Notes: generated by a model not told the origin, from the sequence alone. A DNA stretch of 64,000 bases from UBA4285 sp050944355 (GCA_050944355.1 JBMNQX010000009.1:1-64000); one strand, 5' to 3'. Numbered from the stretch's first letter, positions 38,288 through 46,812 are shown. Program-made: numbers and translations.

Positions 38288-38737
38288 ATGAGAATTGCGG
38301 ACGTGCTTCAGGAGAACTGCATACGCGTTCAGGCGTCCTGCGCGTCGCGGCTGGAGGCGCTGCGGCAGATGAGCGGAATGCTCTCTGACGCCGGGCTGAT
38401 TTACTCAAAACCACAGTTTCTCGGAAGTGTTCTCGCGAGAGAAGAGCTGGAGCCGACGGCGCTCGGGATGGGCATCGCGGTTCCCCACGGCCGCTCGCCG
38501 GCCGTCCGCCGGCCGTGTATGGCGCTGATGACGCTGGTGCCGGGCATTGATTACGGCGCGCCGGACGGCGTCCCGGTTCAGATCATTTTCATGCTCGCCA
38601 CACCGCCCGAGGCGGCTGATGTGCATCTTGAGATGCTCGCTCTTGTGGCGGAGGCTGCCGGCGGGCCGAAGGAAATTGACAGAATTCTCTCATGCCGCTC
38701 GGCGGGCGAGCTCTACAGCCTGCTCACCGCCTCATGA
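38288..38737 (+). CDS. PTS fructose/mannitol-type EIIA domain protein
   Basis: A 149-residue single-domain EIIA of the PTS_EIIA_2 (fructose/nitrogen-type) family. The phosphorylated His is His67 in MGIAVPHGRS, and the core strands VQIIFMLATPP and LALVAEAAG are conserved. There are no EIIB or EIIC genes nearby, so it may serve a permease elsewhere or act as a regulatory PtsN-like protein. A GAGGATGG site precedes ATG 38288. The HPr gene follows behind its own promoter. Confidence 0.85.
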   Translation: MRIADVLQENCIRVQASCASRLEALRQMSGMLSDAGLIYSKPQFLGSVLAREELEPTALGMGIAVPHGRSPAVRRPCMALMTLVPGIDYGAPDGVPVQIIFMLATPPEAADVHLEMLALVAEAAGGPKEIDRILSCRSAGELYSLLTAS

Positions 38738-38756
38738 GGGTGAATTCGGAAATTCT

Positions 38757-38776
38757 GACAAATGTAGTCATTTGCC
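38757..38776. repeat. Inverted pair of the repeated word GRCAAATG
   Basis: GACAAATG (38757-38764) and CATTTGCC (38769-38776) face each other across four bases in the EIIA-HPr gap, making a CAAATG/CATTTG stem. It is the clearest paired copy of the window-wide word described in the findings. Confidence 0.7.
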
Positions 38777-38793
38777 ATGAATTCTGTTATACT
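38765..38793 (+). promoter_or_regulatory. Promoter of the HPr gene
   Basis: TATACT (38788-38793) preceded by TGT (extended -10), with a partial -35 TAGTCA (38765-38770) at 17 bases; 50 bases before the HPr start. Confidence 0.6.
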
Positions 38794-38843
38794 GAGAGCA
38801 GATTTTAAAGAACTTGTAATTCATCCAAGGAGGCTATCTTATC

Positions 38844-39101
38844 ATGAAGGAAGTTGAGTATGTTCTGACAGATCCGCTGGGCGTTCACGCAAGACCGGCC
38901 GGCCTGCTCGTAAAGGAAGCGGCCAAGTTCAAGTCGTCCGTCAAGGTTTCAAAGGGCGCGAAGAGCGCGGATGCCAAGAGAATCTTTGGTCTGATGGGAC
39001 TGCAGGCAAAGCAGGGCGAGACCCTCAAGTTCACCATCGAGGGTGAGGACGAGGATGCCGCAGCGGAGGCCATTGAAGCGTTCCTGAAGGCAAATCTGTG
39101 A
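38844..39101 (+). CDS. ptsH: Phosphocarrier HPr with Arg at position 46
   Basis: An 85-residue HPr. The catalytic loop is intact (LGVHARPAG, His15, Arg17, Pro18), so it can carry phosphate from enzyme I to EIIA. The alignment with Bacillus HPr runs without gaps from residue 1 to 53. At position 46, the site of HPr kinase phosphorylation (KSIMG), the sequence is DAKRIFGLMGL: Arg46, codon AGA at 38979-38981. This protein therefore cannot be made into P-Ser-HPr at the usual site. AAGGAGG precedes ATG 38844. Enzyme I is encoded 22 kb away at 60796. Confidence 0.95.
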   Translation: MKEVEYVLTDPLGVHARPAGLLVKEAAKFKSSVKVSKGAKSADAKRIFGLMGLQAKQGETLKFTIEGEDEDAAAEAIEAFLKANL

Positions 39102-39120
39102 AAAGACGTTTCAGCAGGAC

Positions 39121-41379
39121 ATGATGATCGGGCTGCACATGCGGAGGAATCCGAGTGTGCAGCTTTTTATGGCTTATCAGCCTGATCCGGGGTGGAAAGT
39201 GCAGAAAAAATATCGAAGCGGATTTGTGAGATATGAAAATGAGAACGGGCCGGTGATCACGTCGGCCGGTGACAGAATTCACACCGAGGACGGCCTGGTT
39301 TTCCGTCTGTCAGGGCCGGGGAATGATTTTCTGCCGTATATGGACTGGCGGCTGCCGCCGGAAGCGCGGGCGAAAGATCTGGTGGGGCGTCTCGAACTTG
39401 AGCAGCTTCTGCCGCTGCTTGTCGTGGGATTTGGCACGGAAAAGAAGAACGCCGGGCATCACCTGATTCTGGTGAGCGGGAGCTATCTCACGGAAAAATC
39501 CTGTGTACTGCGCAACAAGATGCAGCACGAGGCGGAGCAGAGCCGAACGGGGATTCCGCTGCGCTTTTTCTGTCCCGGACCGCTTCGCCAGGGACAGCTC
39601 CCGAATCCGCTGGGCTCGGCCGCTCTTTTTGAACCTGAGAGCATGCAAAGAGGCGCGTCCATGGCGGGCCGGATTCTGCGGGCCGCCGGTATATCCGGAC
39701 TCGTCGGGCCGAGGGCGTCGATCGCCACGGATCCGAGATGGAGTGCGTTTCCGGAGACATTCGGGACGAGCGCGCAGATGGTGACAGACGCTCTGCGCTC
39801 GTCCATCAGCGGTTTTCAGGGGAAAGAAAACAGCACGGACGGCATAAGCTGCGTGAGCGGCGTGTGGCCGGGGTTTACATCCCACAATGTTTTTTCGCTG
39901 GAGGGGCGCAAGTGCACAGGCCATTCGGCCGGCCTCCATCTGAAGCCGTTCGTCGAGGGCGCCTGGAATCTGCCGGACGGCAGCAAAGCCGATGCCGTGC
40001 TCGCCAGAACCGAAATCGATATTCTGCGCACCAGTTATTCATATCAGGGAATCATCATGCTCGATTATCTGAACTGGAAGAAGCAGTATCCGTCGGATGA
40101 AGAGGCGCTTTCCGAGGCCGTGATTTCGGGTGCGGATCTGTATGCGGGGATTCCGGAAAAACCGGAACTCTTCGCGGCCGTTCAGAAACGGATCGATGCG
40201 GCGGAGGGAGAAGGAAGCTTTGAAAAGCGCATCCGGGAATCGGCCGTGCGCGTCCTGGAGTGCATGTTCCGCCGGGGATGCTACGAGAATCCGTACGCGG
40301 AATTTGTGACGATGAAAGAACTGGCTTCTGACATCAGCTACATGAACATGACCGCGGACATGCGCCGCGGCAGCATTGTTCTCCTGAAAGACAGCCGCGG
40401 GAGCCTTCCGCTGAAGAGTCTCTGCGGCGTCAACATCGTCACAGTCGGTTCGCACGGCATTTACCCGGATCCGGACGATGTGCAGAGGCTTCAGAACACG
40501 AAGAAAAAGAGCAAAGAACCTGTCGTGGCGGTGCTGCAGGTAAGCCAGCCGATGCTTCTGCAGGACGTCGAACCGTACGCCGATATTCTGCTGACGGCTT
40601 TCAACGCGCGCAAGAGCGATATATTTGACGTGCTCACCGGGCGGTGCGAGCCGGGAGGTCTTCTGCCGTTTCAATTCCCGGAAAATGAAGCGGAAATCGG
40701 CGGGCATTTCGCGGATGTTCCATTTGACATGAACAGCTACCGGGACTCGGGCGGAAATGTGTACGGGTTCGCCTACGGGAGAAATTACAGCGGCGTGATC
40801 AGCGATGAAAGAGTGAGCCGCTACAATTCGGAGAGCTGGGACGCGCTCGACCGCGACGGCAACGATCTGGGATTTCCGCTCGCGCGGATCATGGCCAAGT
40901 CGCTGGACCCTGGCATCTACCACCGCGTCGTCATGGTCTACACCGAGACGCCATCGGGGCGGATTCTCGTGACGCAGCGGGCCCCGATGAAGACCTATCC
41001 GTATCACTGGGAAGTGACGGGAGGATCGGTTCTGCGCGGCGAAACGCCGGTGCAGGGGGCCATCCGCGAATTAAAAGAAGAGACCGGCATCGCGCGCACG
41101 CCGCAGCAGCTCGTACACGCCTACACGCACGTGGATGACGGGCGCCACTGCATTTACAACGCCTTTGCGACGTGCCTGCCGGACGATAACCCGGACATTG
41201 TGCTCCAGAAAGGCGAGACGATCAACTGGCAGCTGATGCCGGCCGGGGAATTCCGCGAATTTGTCGAGTCCGACGAGTTTGTGACCTCCGAACAGGGGCG
41301 CTATCGGTTATACAAGGACGAAATCTGGAAGACGTTAAACTCTCTAATTCCTATTGAAAAGGTAGAAAATAAATGCTAG
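39121..41379 (+). CDS. Glycoside hydrolase family 3-like protein fused to a Nudix hydrolase
   Basis: A 752-residue protein without signal peptide. Residues about 60-400 follow the GH3 N-terminal fold: DPRWSAFPETFG near 202, SGVWPGFTSHN where active GH3 enzymes have KHFPG, and GIIMLDYLNW near 311 at the nucleophile strand. Residues about 415-565 match the GH3 C-terminal domain (RRGSIVLLKDSRGSLPL). From about 580 a Nudix domain of the YfcD/IDI-like kind begins (WDALDRDGN, YHRVVMVY). It has a perfect Nudix box at 633-656 with GETPVQGAIRELKEETGI. No stop, shift or internal ribosome binding site separates the halves. The glycosidase part looks degenerate and the Nudix part intact. Confidence 0.82.
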   Translation: MMIGLHMRRNPSVQLFMAYQPDPGWKVQKKYRSGFVRYENENGPVITSAGDRIHTEDGLVFRLSGPGNDFLPYMDWRLPPEARAKDLVGRLELEQLLPLLVVGFGTEKKNAGHHLILVSGSYLTEKSCVLRNKMQHEAEQSRTGIPLRFFCPGPLRQGQLPNPLGSAALFEPESMQRGASMAGRILRAAGISGLVGPRASIATDPRWSAFPETFGTSAQMVTDALRSSISGFQGKENSTDGISCVSGVWPGFTSHNVFSLEGRKCTGHSAGLHLKPFVEGAWNLPDGSKADAVLARTEIDILRTSYSYQGIIMLDYLNWKKQYPSDEEALSEAVISGADLYAGIPEKPELFAAVQKRIDAAEGEGSFEKRIRESAVRVLECMFRRGCYENPYAEFVTMKELASDISYMNMTADMRRGSIVLLKDSRGSLPLKSLCGVNIVTVGSHGIYPDPDDVQRLQNTKKKSKEPVVAVLQVSQPMLLQDVEPYADILLTAFNARKSDIFDVLTGRCEPGGLLPFQFPENEAEIGGHFADVPFDMNSYRDSGGNVYGFAYGRNYSGVISDERVSRYNSESWDALDRDGNDLGFPLARIMAKSLDPGIYHRVVMVYTETPSGRILVTQRAPMKTYPYHWEVTGGSVLRGETPVQGAIRELKEETGIARTPQQLVHAYTHVDDGRHCIYNAFATCLPDDNPDIVLQKGETINWQLMPAGEFREFVESDEFVTSEQGRYRLYKDEIWKTLNSLIPIEKVENKC

Positions 41380-41415
41380 AATAATTCGACAAGAATCCGG
41401 AAAGGAAGAGCAGGA

Positions 41416-42513
41416 ATGGAGAAGGTTGTCGTCGGAATGAGCGGAGGCGTGGACTCGTCTGTCACCGCATGGCTCCTGAAACAGAAAGGATATGACGTCA
41501 TCGGCGTCACCATGCAGATCTGGCAGAGCGAGGAGCAGGCCGTCATGGAAGACAACGGCGGGTGCTGCGGCCTCTCGGCTGTCGACGACGCCAGGCGCGT
41601 GGCGGACACCATCGGCATTCCGCATTACGTCATGAATTTCCGCGACGAATTCCGCGACAAGGTCATCGACTATTTTACGGGCAGCTATCTGAAAGGCCAG
41701 ACGCCGAATCCCTGCATCGCCTGCAACCGCTATATCAAGTGGGGATCGCTTCTCAGGCGCAGTCTCGCGATCGGCGCCGACAAAATCGCGACCGGCCACT
41801 ACGCAAAGGTCGAACGCATGGCAAATGGCCGCTATGCCCTGCACACATCGGTGACGGCGGCCAAGGACCAGACGTATGCGCTCTTTGCCCTGACGCAGGA
41901 CCAGCTGTCGAAGACGCTGATGCCGCTCGGGGACTACAGCAAGGACGAGGTGCGAAAAATCGCCGGGGAGGCGGGCCTTCCGGTGGCGAATAAGCCGGAC
42001 AGCCAGGAGATCTGCTTCATTCCGGATCACGACTACGCGAAATACATCCGGGAGACGACGGGCGCGAAAGACGTTCCCGGCAATTTCGTCGACACGGCGG
42101 GACATGTCGTGGGGCGGCACAGAGGTATTGTCCACTATACTGTCGGACAGCGAAAAGGCCTCGGCGTTTCGTTCGGACACCCGGTCTATGTCGCCGCCAT
42201 TCATCCCGACACCAATGAAGTCGTGCTCGGCAGCGGAGACGAAGTCTATTCCCGCGTCGTGTACGCACATCATCTGAATTTCATGGGACTTGAGAATTTC
42301 CCGGGCGGCCTGCGGGTGATCGCGAAAATCCGCTACAGCCACCAGGGCGCGCCGGCTTCGGTGCGCATGATCGACGCAGATACGCTGGAGTGCACGTTTG
42401 ACGAGCCCGTCCGGGCGGTGACGCCGGGGCAGGCGCTGGTTCTGTACGAACCGGAAAGCCAGGACGGACAGACTGTCCCCGGATACGTGTACGGCGGCGG
42501 AATTATCATGTGA
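41416..42513 (+). CDS. mnmA: tRNA-specific 2-thiouridylase MnmA
   Basis: A 365-residue enzyme that thiolates U34 of tRNA for Lys, Glu and Gln. The PP-loop SGGVDSSV is at residues 9-16. The catalytic cysteines are in NPCIACNRYIK (near 100) and QEICFIP (near 200). The C-terminal beta-barrel begins after GIVHYTVGQRKGL. AGGAA precedes ATG 41416. It is followed after 17 bases by an Rrf2 regulator and then a cysteine desulfurase, the probable sulfur donor. Confidence 0.96.
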   Translation: MEKVVVGMSGGVDSSVTAWLLKQKGYDVIGVTMQIWQSEEQAVMEDNGGCCGLSAVDDARRVADTIGIPHYVMNFRDEFRDKVIDYFTGSYLKGQTPNPCIACNRYIKWGSLLRRSLAIGADKIATGHYAKVERMANGRYALHTSVTAAKDQTYALFALTQDQLSKTLMPLGDYSKDEVRKIAGEAGLPVANKPDSQEICFIPDHDYAKYIRETTGAKDVPGNFVDTAGHVVGRHRGIVHYTVGQRKGLGVSFGHPVYVAAIHPDTNEVVLGSGDEVYSRVVYAHHLNFMGLENFPGGLRVIAKIRYSHQGAPASVRMIDADTLECTFDEPVRAVTPGQALVLYEPESQDGQTVPGYVYGGGIIM

Positions 42514-42530
42514 GGATTCGGAGGAGTGTT

Positions 42531-42968
42531 ATGAGAATTTCAACAAAAGGCCGGTACGCGCTGATGCTGATGCTCGATCTGGCCATGCACAACACCGGAG
42601 AGCCGGTGAGCATCCGCGACATATCGCAGAGACAGGGCATCTCTGACAAATATCTGGAGCAGATCATCTCGACGCTCAACAAGGCCGGATACGTCCGGTC
42701 CGTCCGCGGCGCCCAGGGCGGGTATCTGCTGCGCAGACCGCCGAAAGACTATACTGTGGGCGATATTCTGCGGCTCACGGAAGGGAGTCTCTCTCCGGTC
42801 AGCTGCCTGGAGGATGGCGAGGCTTCCTGCAGCAAAGAGCCGTACTGCGTAAGCTACATTGTGTACAAAAAAATCGATGACGCCATCGAAAAAGTGGTGG
42901 ACGGCATCACACTCGAGGATATGGTCGGCTGGGCCCAGGAGCGCAGCGCCGACAACTATGTGATATGA
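42531..42968 (+). CDS. Rrf2-family transcriptional regulator (IscR-like)
   Basis: A 145-residue winged-helix regulator. MRISTKGRYAL is the typical opening, with the helix-turn-helix in VSIRDISQRQGISDKYLEQI and the wing RGAQGGYLL. Three cysteines (VSCLEDGEASCSKEPYC, about residues 91-106) are placed as in iron-sulfur-binding Rrf2 proteins. ATG 42531 has GGAGG upstream; an in-frame GTG at 42510 overlapping the mnmA stop is less likely. With cysteine desulfurase downstream, it is probably the iron-sulfur or cysteine sensor of this cluster. Confidence 0.9.
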   Translation: MRISTKGRYALMLMLDLAMHNTGEPVSIRDISQRQGISDKYLEQIISTLNKAGYVRSVRGAQGGYLLRRPPKDYTVGDILRLTEGSLSPVSCLEDGEASCSKEPYCVSYIVYKKIDDAIEKVVDGITLEDMVGWAQERSADNYVI

Positions 42969-42976
42969 CAAATGCG

Positions 42977-43012
42977 GGAGCTGCTGCACGAATGCAACAG
43001 CTCCTTAATTTT
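42977..43012 (+). terminator. Terminator after the Rrf2 gene
   Basis: GGAGCTG (42977-42983) pairs with CAGCTCC (42998-43004), with an inner TGCA/TGCA stem, followed by TTAATTTTA. The arm GGAGCTGCTGCA is akin to those at 34322 and 47720. It begins ten bases after the stop, next to a GACAAATG copy (42967-42974). Confidence 0.75.
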
Positions 43013-43106
43013 ATCACCGGCAATTGGCCGCCGCGGCTCACCCGGCCGACAACAGGCATCGGGGAAGTCTGTTTCTGGGAAGCCGCGGATTTGCCGCTGA
43101 AAACAG

Positions 43107-43136
43107 TTGACATTTTCTTTGGCTTTAGTGTATCAT
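43107..43136 (+). promoter_or_regulatory. Promoter of the cysteine desulfurase gene
   Basis: TTGACA (43107-43112), an 18-base spacer and TATCAT (43131-43136), 75 bases upstream of the TTG start. Confidence 0.75.
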
Positions 43137-43142
43137 TCAGAT

Positions 43143-43174
43143 ATTCCTACTAATCATACTTAACAAGTAGGAAT
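43143..43174 (+). promoter_or_regulatory. Candidate Rrf2 operator
   Basis: A perfect 9-bp inverted repeat, ATTCCTACT (43143-43151) and AGTAGGAAT (43166-43174), begins at the expected transcription start. An alternative inner palindrome TACTT-AAC-AAGTA (43157-43169) shares its right arm. A bound regulator here would block initiation. The Rrf2 gene just upstream is the natural candidate. Confidence 0.55.
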
Positions 43175-43210
43175 AAGCAAAAGCGCAGCAGGAAAGGGAG
43201 AGCATCTGTT

Positions 43211-44356
43211 TTGATTTACCTGGACAACGCGGCGACGACAGCGGTTCTGCCGGAAGTACTCGAGAAGATGAAGCCATTTTTCATGGAAGACTTCGCAAAT
43301 CCGGCCGCTCTCTACGCGCCGGCGAGAGCGGCGGGGGCTGCAGTGGAAGAGAGCCGGCAGATCATCGCCGGGACGCTGGGCGCCGGACCGGACGAGATTT
43401 ATTTCACCTCCGGCGGGAGCGAGTCGGACAACTGGGCGGTCAAGGCCGTGAGCATAGCTGCCGGACAGAGCGATAAGCGGCGGATCATCACGTCGGCGAT
43501 CGAACACCCGGCCATCATCAACACCTGCCGGTTCCTTGCGAGGCAGGGCTTTCCCGTGACGTACTTACCGGCAGACGCTGCCGGCCGGGTGGACCCGGAA
43601 GAGCTCGAAAAGAGCATCGGGGACGACACCTGTCTGGTGTCCGTCATGACGGCCAACAACGAGACGGGTGTAATCCAGCCGGTCAGGGAACTCTGTCAGA
43701 TCGCGCACAGGCACGGCGCGCTCTTTCACACCGACGCGGTGCAGGCTTACGGCCATATCCCGCTTGACGTAAAGGATCTTGGCGTCGATTTTCTGAGCGC
43801 TTCCGGGCACAAGTTTCACGGGCCCAAGGGCGTGGGCTTTCTGTACATCCGCAGGGGAGTTTCGGTCGGCCCGCTGATTCACGGCGGATCGCAGGAGAGA
43901 AACCGCAGGGCCGGGACGAGCAACGTGCCCGGCATCGTCGGAATGGGCGAAGCGGCGCGCATCGCGGCAGAAAACCTCACCGAGACTCAGGAAAAGGTTT
44001 CGCGTCTGAGGGATTATCTGATCCGGCGCGTGACGGATGAGATTCCGGGCACCCGGCTGACGGGCGGGCAGGCAGAAAGACTGCCGGGTCATGCGCATTT
44101 CTGTTTCCGCTCGCTTGACGGCGAGACGATCCTGATTCTGCTCGATGAGCGGGGCATCTGCGCGTCGTCCGGTTCAGCCTGTACGACGGGCGCCGTGGAA
44201 GTATCGCATGTGCTGAGAGCGATGCGCGTCGACCCGGAATACATCCGCGGAGCCCTGAGACTGACGCTTTCCAGTCAGAACACAAAAGAAGAAACAGATA
44301 AAACCGTTGACGCTCTTAAGGAAATCACGGCGCGGCTATACGGCATGACGCTCTGA
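43211..44356 (+). CDS. nifS: Cysteine desulfurase (NifS/IscS family)
   Basis: A 381-residue PLP enzyme that removes sulfur from cysteine as a persulfide for iron-sulfur clusters and tRNA thiolation. It starts with TTG at 43211: MIYLDNAATT is the conserved N-terminus, GGGAGAG lies 8 bases upstream and no ATG fits. The PLP lysine is Lys201 in SGHKFHGPKG. The mobile loop carries the catalytic Cys325 in CASSGSACTTG. ETGVIQP and HTDAVQAYG are also typical. It is transcribed from its own promoter with a dyad operator, upstream of cysK. Confidence 0.95.
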   Translation: MIYLDNAATTAVLPEVLEKMKPFFMEDFANPAALYAPARAAGAAVEESRQIIAGTLGAGPDEIYFTSGGSESDNWAVKAVSIAAGQSDKRRIITSAIEHPAIINTCRFLARQGFPVTYLPADAAGRVDPEELEKSIGDDTCLVSVMTANNETGVIQPVRELCQIAHRHGALFHTDAVQAYGHIPLDVKDLGVDFLSASGHKFHGPKGVGFLYIRRGVSVGPLIHGGSQERNRRAGTSNVPGIVGMGEAARIAAENLTETQEKVSRLRDYLIRRVTDEIPGTRLTGGQAERLPGHAHFCFRSLDGETILILLDERGICASSGSACTTGAVEVSHVLRAMRVDPEYIRGALRLTLSSQNTKEETDKTVDALKEITARLYGMTL

Positions 44357-44433
44357 GCGCGCCTGACAAATGCAGTAAATATTACCGGACAATACCGGTG
44401 TTTTGGGAAAACCCAAAGAAAGGACAGGACAGT

Positions 44434-45366
44434 ATGGCAAAGATTTACAACTCTGCGGCGGAACTCATCGGAAAGACACCTCTTGTGCGCCTGGCGCACA
44501 TCGAGAAGGAATACGGCACAAAGGCAAGGATTCTCGCAAAGCTCGAGTATTTCAATCCGTCCGGCAGCGCCAAGGACCGCATCGCGCTGGAGATGATTGA
44601 AGACGCGGAGCGCAGAGGCGTGATCAAGCCGGGCGCGACCATCATTGAGCCGACATCCGGCAACACCGGCATCGGGCTGGCGTCCATCGCGGCGGCAAAG
44701 GGATACAAAGCTGTCATCGTGATGCCGGATACGATGTCAGTCGAGAGAAGAAATATCATAAAGGCGTACGGCGCAGAAATCGTTCTCACGGATGGTGCAA
44801 AGGGAATGAAAGGCGCGATTGCCAGGGCGGAGGAACTGCAGAAGGAGACCCCGAACAGTTTCATCCCGTCCCAGTTCACGAACCCGGCAAACCCGGCCGC
44901 CCATGAAAAGACAACCGGCCCGGAGATCTGGGAGGACACCGACGGGAAGGTTGACGCATTTGTCAGCGGTATCGGAACCGGCGGCACGATCACCGGAACC
45001 GGGCGCTATCTCAAGAAGATGAATCCGAAGATTCAGATTCTGGCCGTCGAGCCGGCCACGTCTCCGGTTCTGACGAAGGGCACGGCCGGCCCGCACAAGA
45101 TTCAGGGCATCGGCGCCGGCTTCGTACCGGAAACGCTTGACACGAAGATTTATGACGAAGTTTTCGACATCGAGAACGAGGACAGCTTCACGGTGGCCAA
45201 GGATGTCGCAAAACACGAGGGAATTCTCGTCGGCATCAGCTCAGGCGCTGCTCTGAAGGCCGGCATCGAGTGGGCGAAGCGCCCGGAAAACGAAGGCAAG
45301 ACCGTCGTCGTATTCCTTCCGGACAGCGGCGACCGCTACTATTCAACGGCTCTCTTCGAGAACTGA
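44434..45366 (+). CDS. cysK: Cysteine synthase A
   Basis: A 310-residue PLP enzyme that makes cysteine from O-acetylserine and sulfide. The PLP lysine is Lys47 in SGSAKDRIA; TSGNTGIGLA binds the substrate carboxylate and GIGTGGTITGTGR binds the cofactor phosphate. AAAGGACAGG precedes ATG 44434. It follows the desulfurase by 77 bases with no terminator, so the pair may be co-transcribed. Its last 24 bases overlap the end of the convergent MATE gene. Confidence 0.95.
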   Translation: MAKIYNSAAELIGKTPLVRLAHIEKEYGTKARILAKLEYFNPSGSAKDRIALEMIEDAERRGVIKPGATIIEPTSGNTGIGLASIAAAKGYKAVIVMPDTMSVERRNIIKAYGAEIVLTDGAKGMKGAIARAEELQKETPNSFIPSQFTNPANPAAHEKTTGPEIWEDTDGKVDAFVSGIGTGGTITGTGRYLKKMNPKIQILAVEPATSPVLTKGTAGPHKIQGIGAGFVPETLDTKIYDEVFDIENEDSFTVAKDVAKHEGILVGISSGAALKAGIEWAKRPENEGKTVVVFLPDSGDRYYSTALFEN

Positions 45367-46710
45367 ACCCTTGGCACGGGCCTGGATCGATTTCCAGGTC
45401 CGGCTTCTGAAAAATAACAGAGCTACAAACATTCCGGCGACAAAGCTGATGGATACCCCCGCGCTCACGTAATGACCGTCTCCGAAAAGGGCGATCATCC
45501 ATGACACGGGGATTCTTACTGCCCAGAGCATAAAAAGGCTGATAAATGTCGAGAATTTCACGCGCCCGAGTCCGTTGGCGAGATTGATGATGCAGTTGAG
45601 CACGCCGTAGCACCAGTGGAACGGGAGCTGGAGGTGAAGGCAGAGAACGGCCCAGTGCGTAACCGTGGCATCGTCTGTGAACAGCCCGGCGAGCGGGCCT
45701 GACAGAAAGTAGAGAACGGCGGAGATGGAAATGGTGACGGCCGAGCTGACGAGGATGATGGAACGCGCCCCTCTGACGATTCTCTCCGGGTTGTCCGCGC
45801 CCGCGTTCTGCCCGGTGAATGTCGACATGGCGCTTGAGAATGAGTTCAGCGTGATTCCGATGAGACTTGATATCTTCCCGGCGATCGAAGCTCCGGCCAT
45901 GAAATCGGCGCCCTGCAGGTTGACAGCCGACTGCAGCGCGACGTGTCCGATCGAGTACAGGGAATTGTTGAGTCCCAGCGGCAGACCGTAGGCGAGAATG
46001 GAGCGCACCGCCTTTTTGTCCGGTCGGCAGGGAAGAACCTGAAAGCCGATATCCGGGTATTTCCGGTGGATGTACAGTATGGTTGCGGCCCAGGCGGCGT
46101 ACATCGATATCGTGGTGGCAGCCGCGGCGCCCCCGACGTCGAGCCCGAGGCCGGCGACGAAGACGATATCCAGTATGACGTTGGTCACGCTGGAGACCAG
46201 AAGGAAGTAGAACGTCGCGCCGCTGTCCCCCAGACCGCGCAGAATGCCGGCGTTCATGTTGTAGCCCATGTTGCCGGGCAGGCCGATGAATATGATGCTG
46301 GCGTAGATGACGGCGAGAGAAAATGTGGAGTCCGGCACCTGCATGAGGCGGAAGAGCGAAGGAACCAGGAGAACGCCGAGAACGGCGGTCGGGATGGAGA
46401 TGATCCAGGTGAGCGTCCCGGAAGCCCTGACTACATTTGTCACGCTCCTGACGTCCCGGCTGCCTGTGTACCGAGAGATCAGTATGGTCACTCCGGATCC
46501 GATGCCCATGAAGACGCCGAGGAAAATCTCGACGGGCTGGGAACTGGTTCCGACGGCGGCGATGGACAGCGTGCCGCAGAAGTTGCCGATGATCAGTGTG
46601 TCCACAGTCGTGTAGAGCTGCTGCAGAATGTTTGAGCCGATGATCGGCAGAGCAAACAGAACGACGAGGCGCAGAATCGGGCCCTGTGTCATGTCAAGTT
46701 TCTGATGCAT
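45343..46710 (-). CDS. MATE-family efflux transporter
   Basis: A 455-residue exporter with about twelve hydrophobic segments in two similar halves. LPIIGSNILQQLYTTVDTLIIG at the N-terminus and AYGLPLGLNNSLYSIGHVALQ at the start of the second half are MATE signatures. It is likely a cation-coupled drug or metabolite exporter; the substrate is unknown. ATG 46710 follows GGGAG by eight bases. It converges on cysK with a 24-base 3' overlap and no intervening terminator. Confidence 0.9.
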   Translation of the reverse strand: MHQKLDMTQGPILRLVVLFALPIIGSNILQQLYTTVDTLIIGNFCGTLSIAAVGTSSQPVEIFLGVFMGIGSGVTILISRYTGSRDVRSVTNVVRASGTLTWIISIPTAVLGVLLVPSLFRLMQVPDSTFSLAVIYASIIFIGLPGNMGYNMNAGILRGLGDSGATFYFLLVSSVTNVILDIVFVAGLGLDVGGAAAATTISMYAAWAATILYIHRKYPDIGFQVLPCRPDKKAVRSILAYGLPLGLNNSLYSIGHVALQSAVNLQGADFMAGASIAGKISSLIGITLNSFSSAMSTFTGQNAGADNPERIVRGARSIILVSSAVTISISAVLYFLSGPLAGLFTDDATVTHWAVLCLHLQLPFHWCYGVLNCIINLANGLGRVKFSTFISLFMLWAVRIPVSWMIALFGDGHYVSAGVSISFVAGMFVALLFFRSRTWKSIQARAKGSVLEESR

Positions 46711-46749
46711 ACATACGTCTCCCTGTGTCAACCCCAAAATCGTCCCTAT

Positions 46750-46777
46750 ACCATAGCACGACCGGCGGCAAAGTCAA
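46750..46777 (-). promoter_or_regulatory. Probable promoter of the MATE gene
   Basis: On the minus strand TTGACT (46777-46772), a 16-base spacer and TATGGT (46755-46750), 40 bases upstream of the start. Confidence 0.5.
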
Positions 46778-46812
46778 GAGAAATCCGGGAGAAAAATTTC
46801 TTCCCTGACAAG

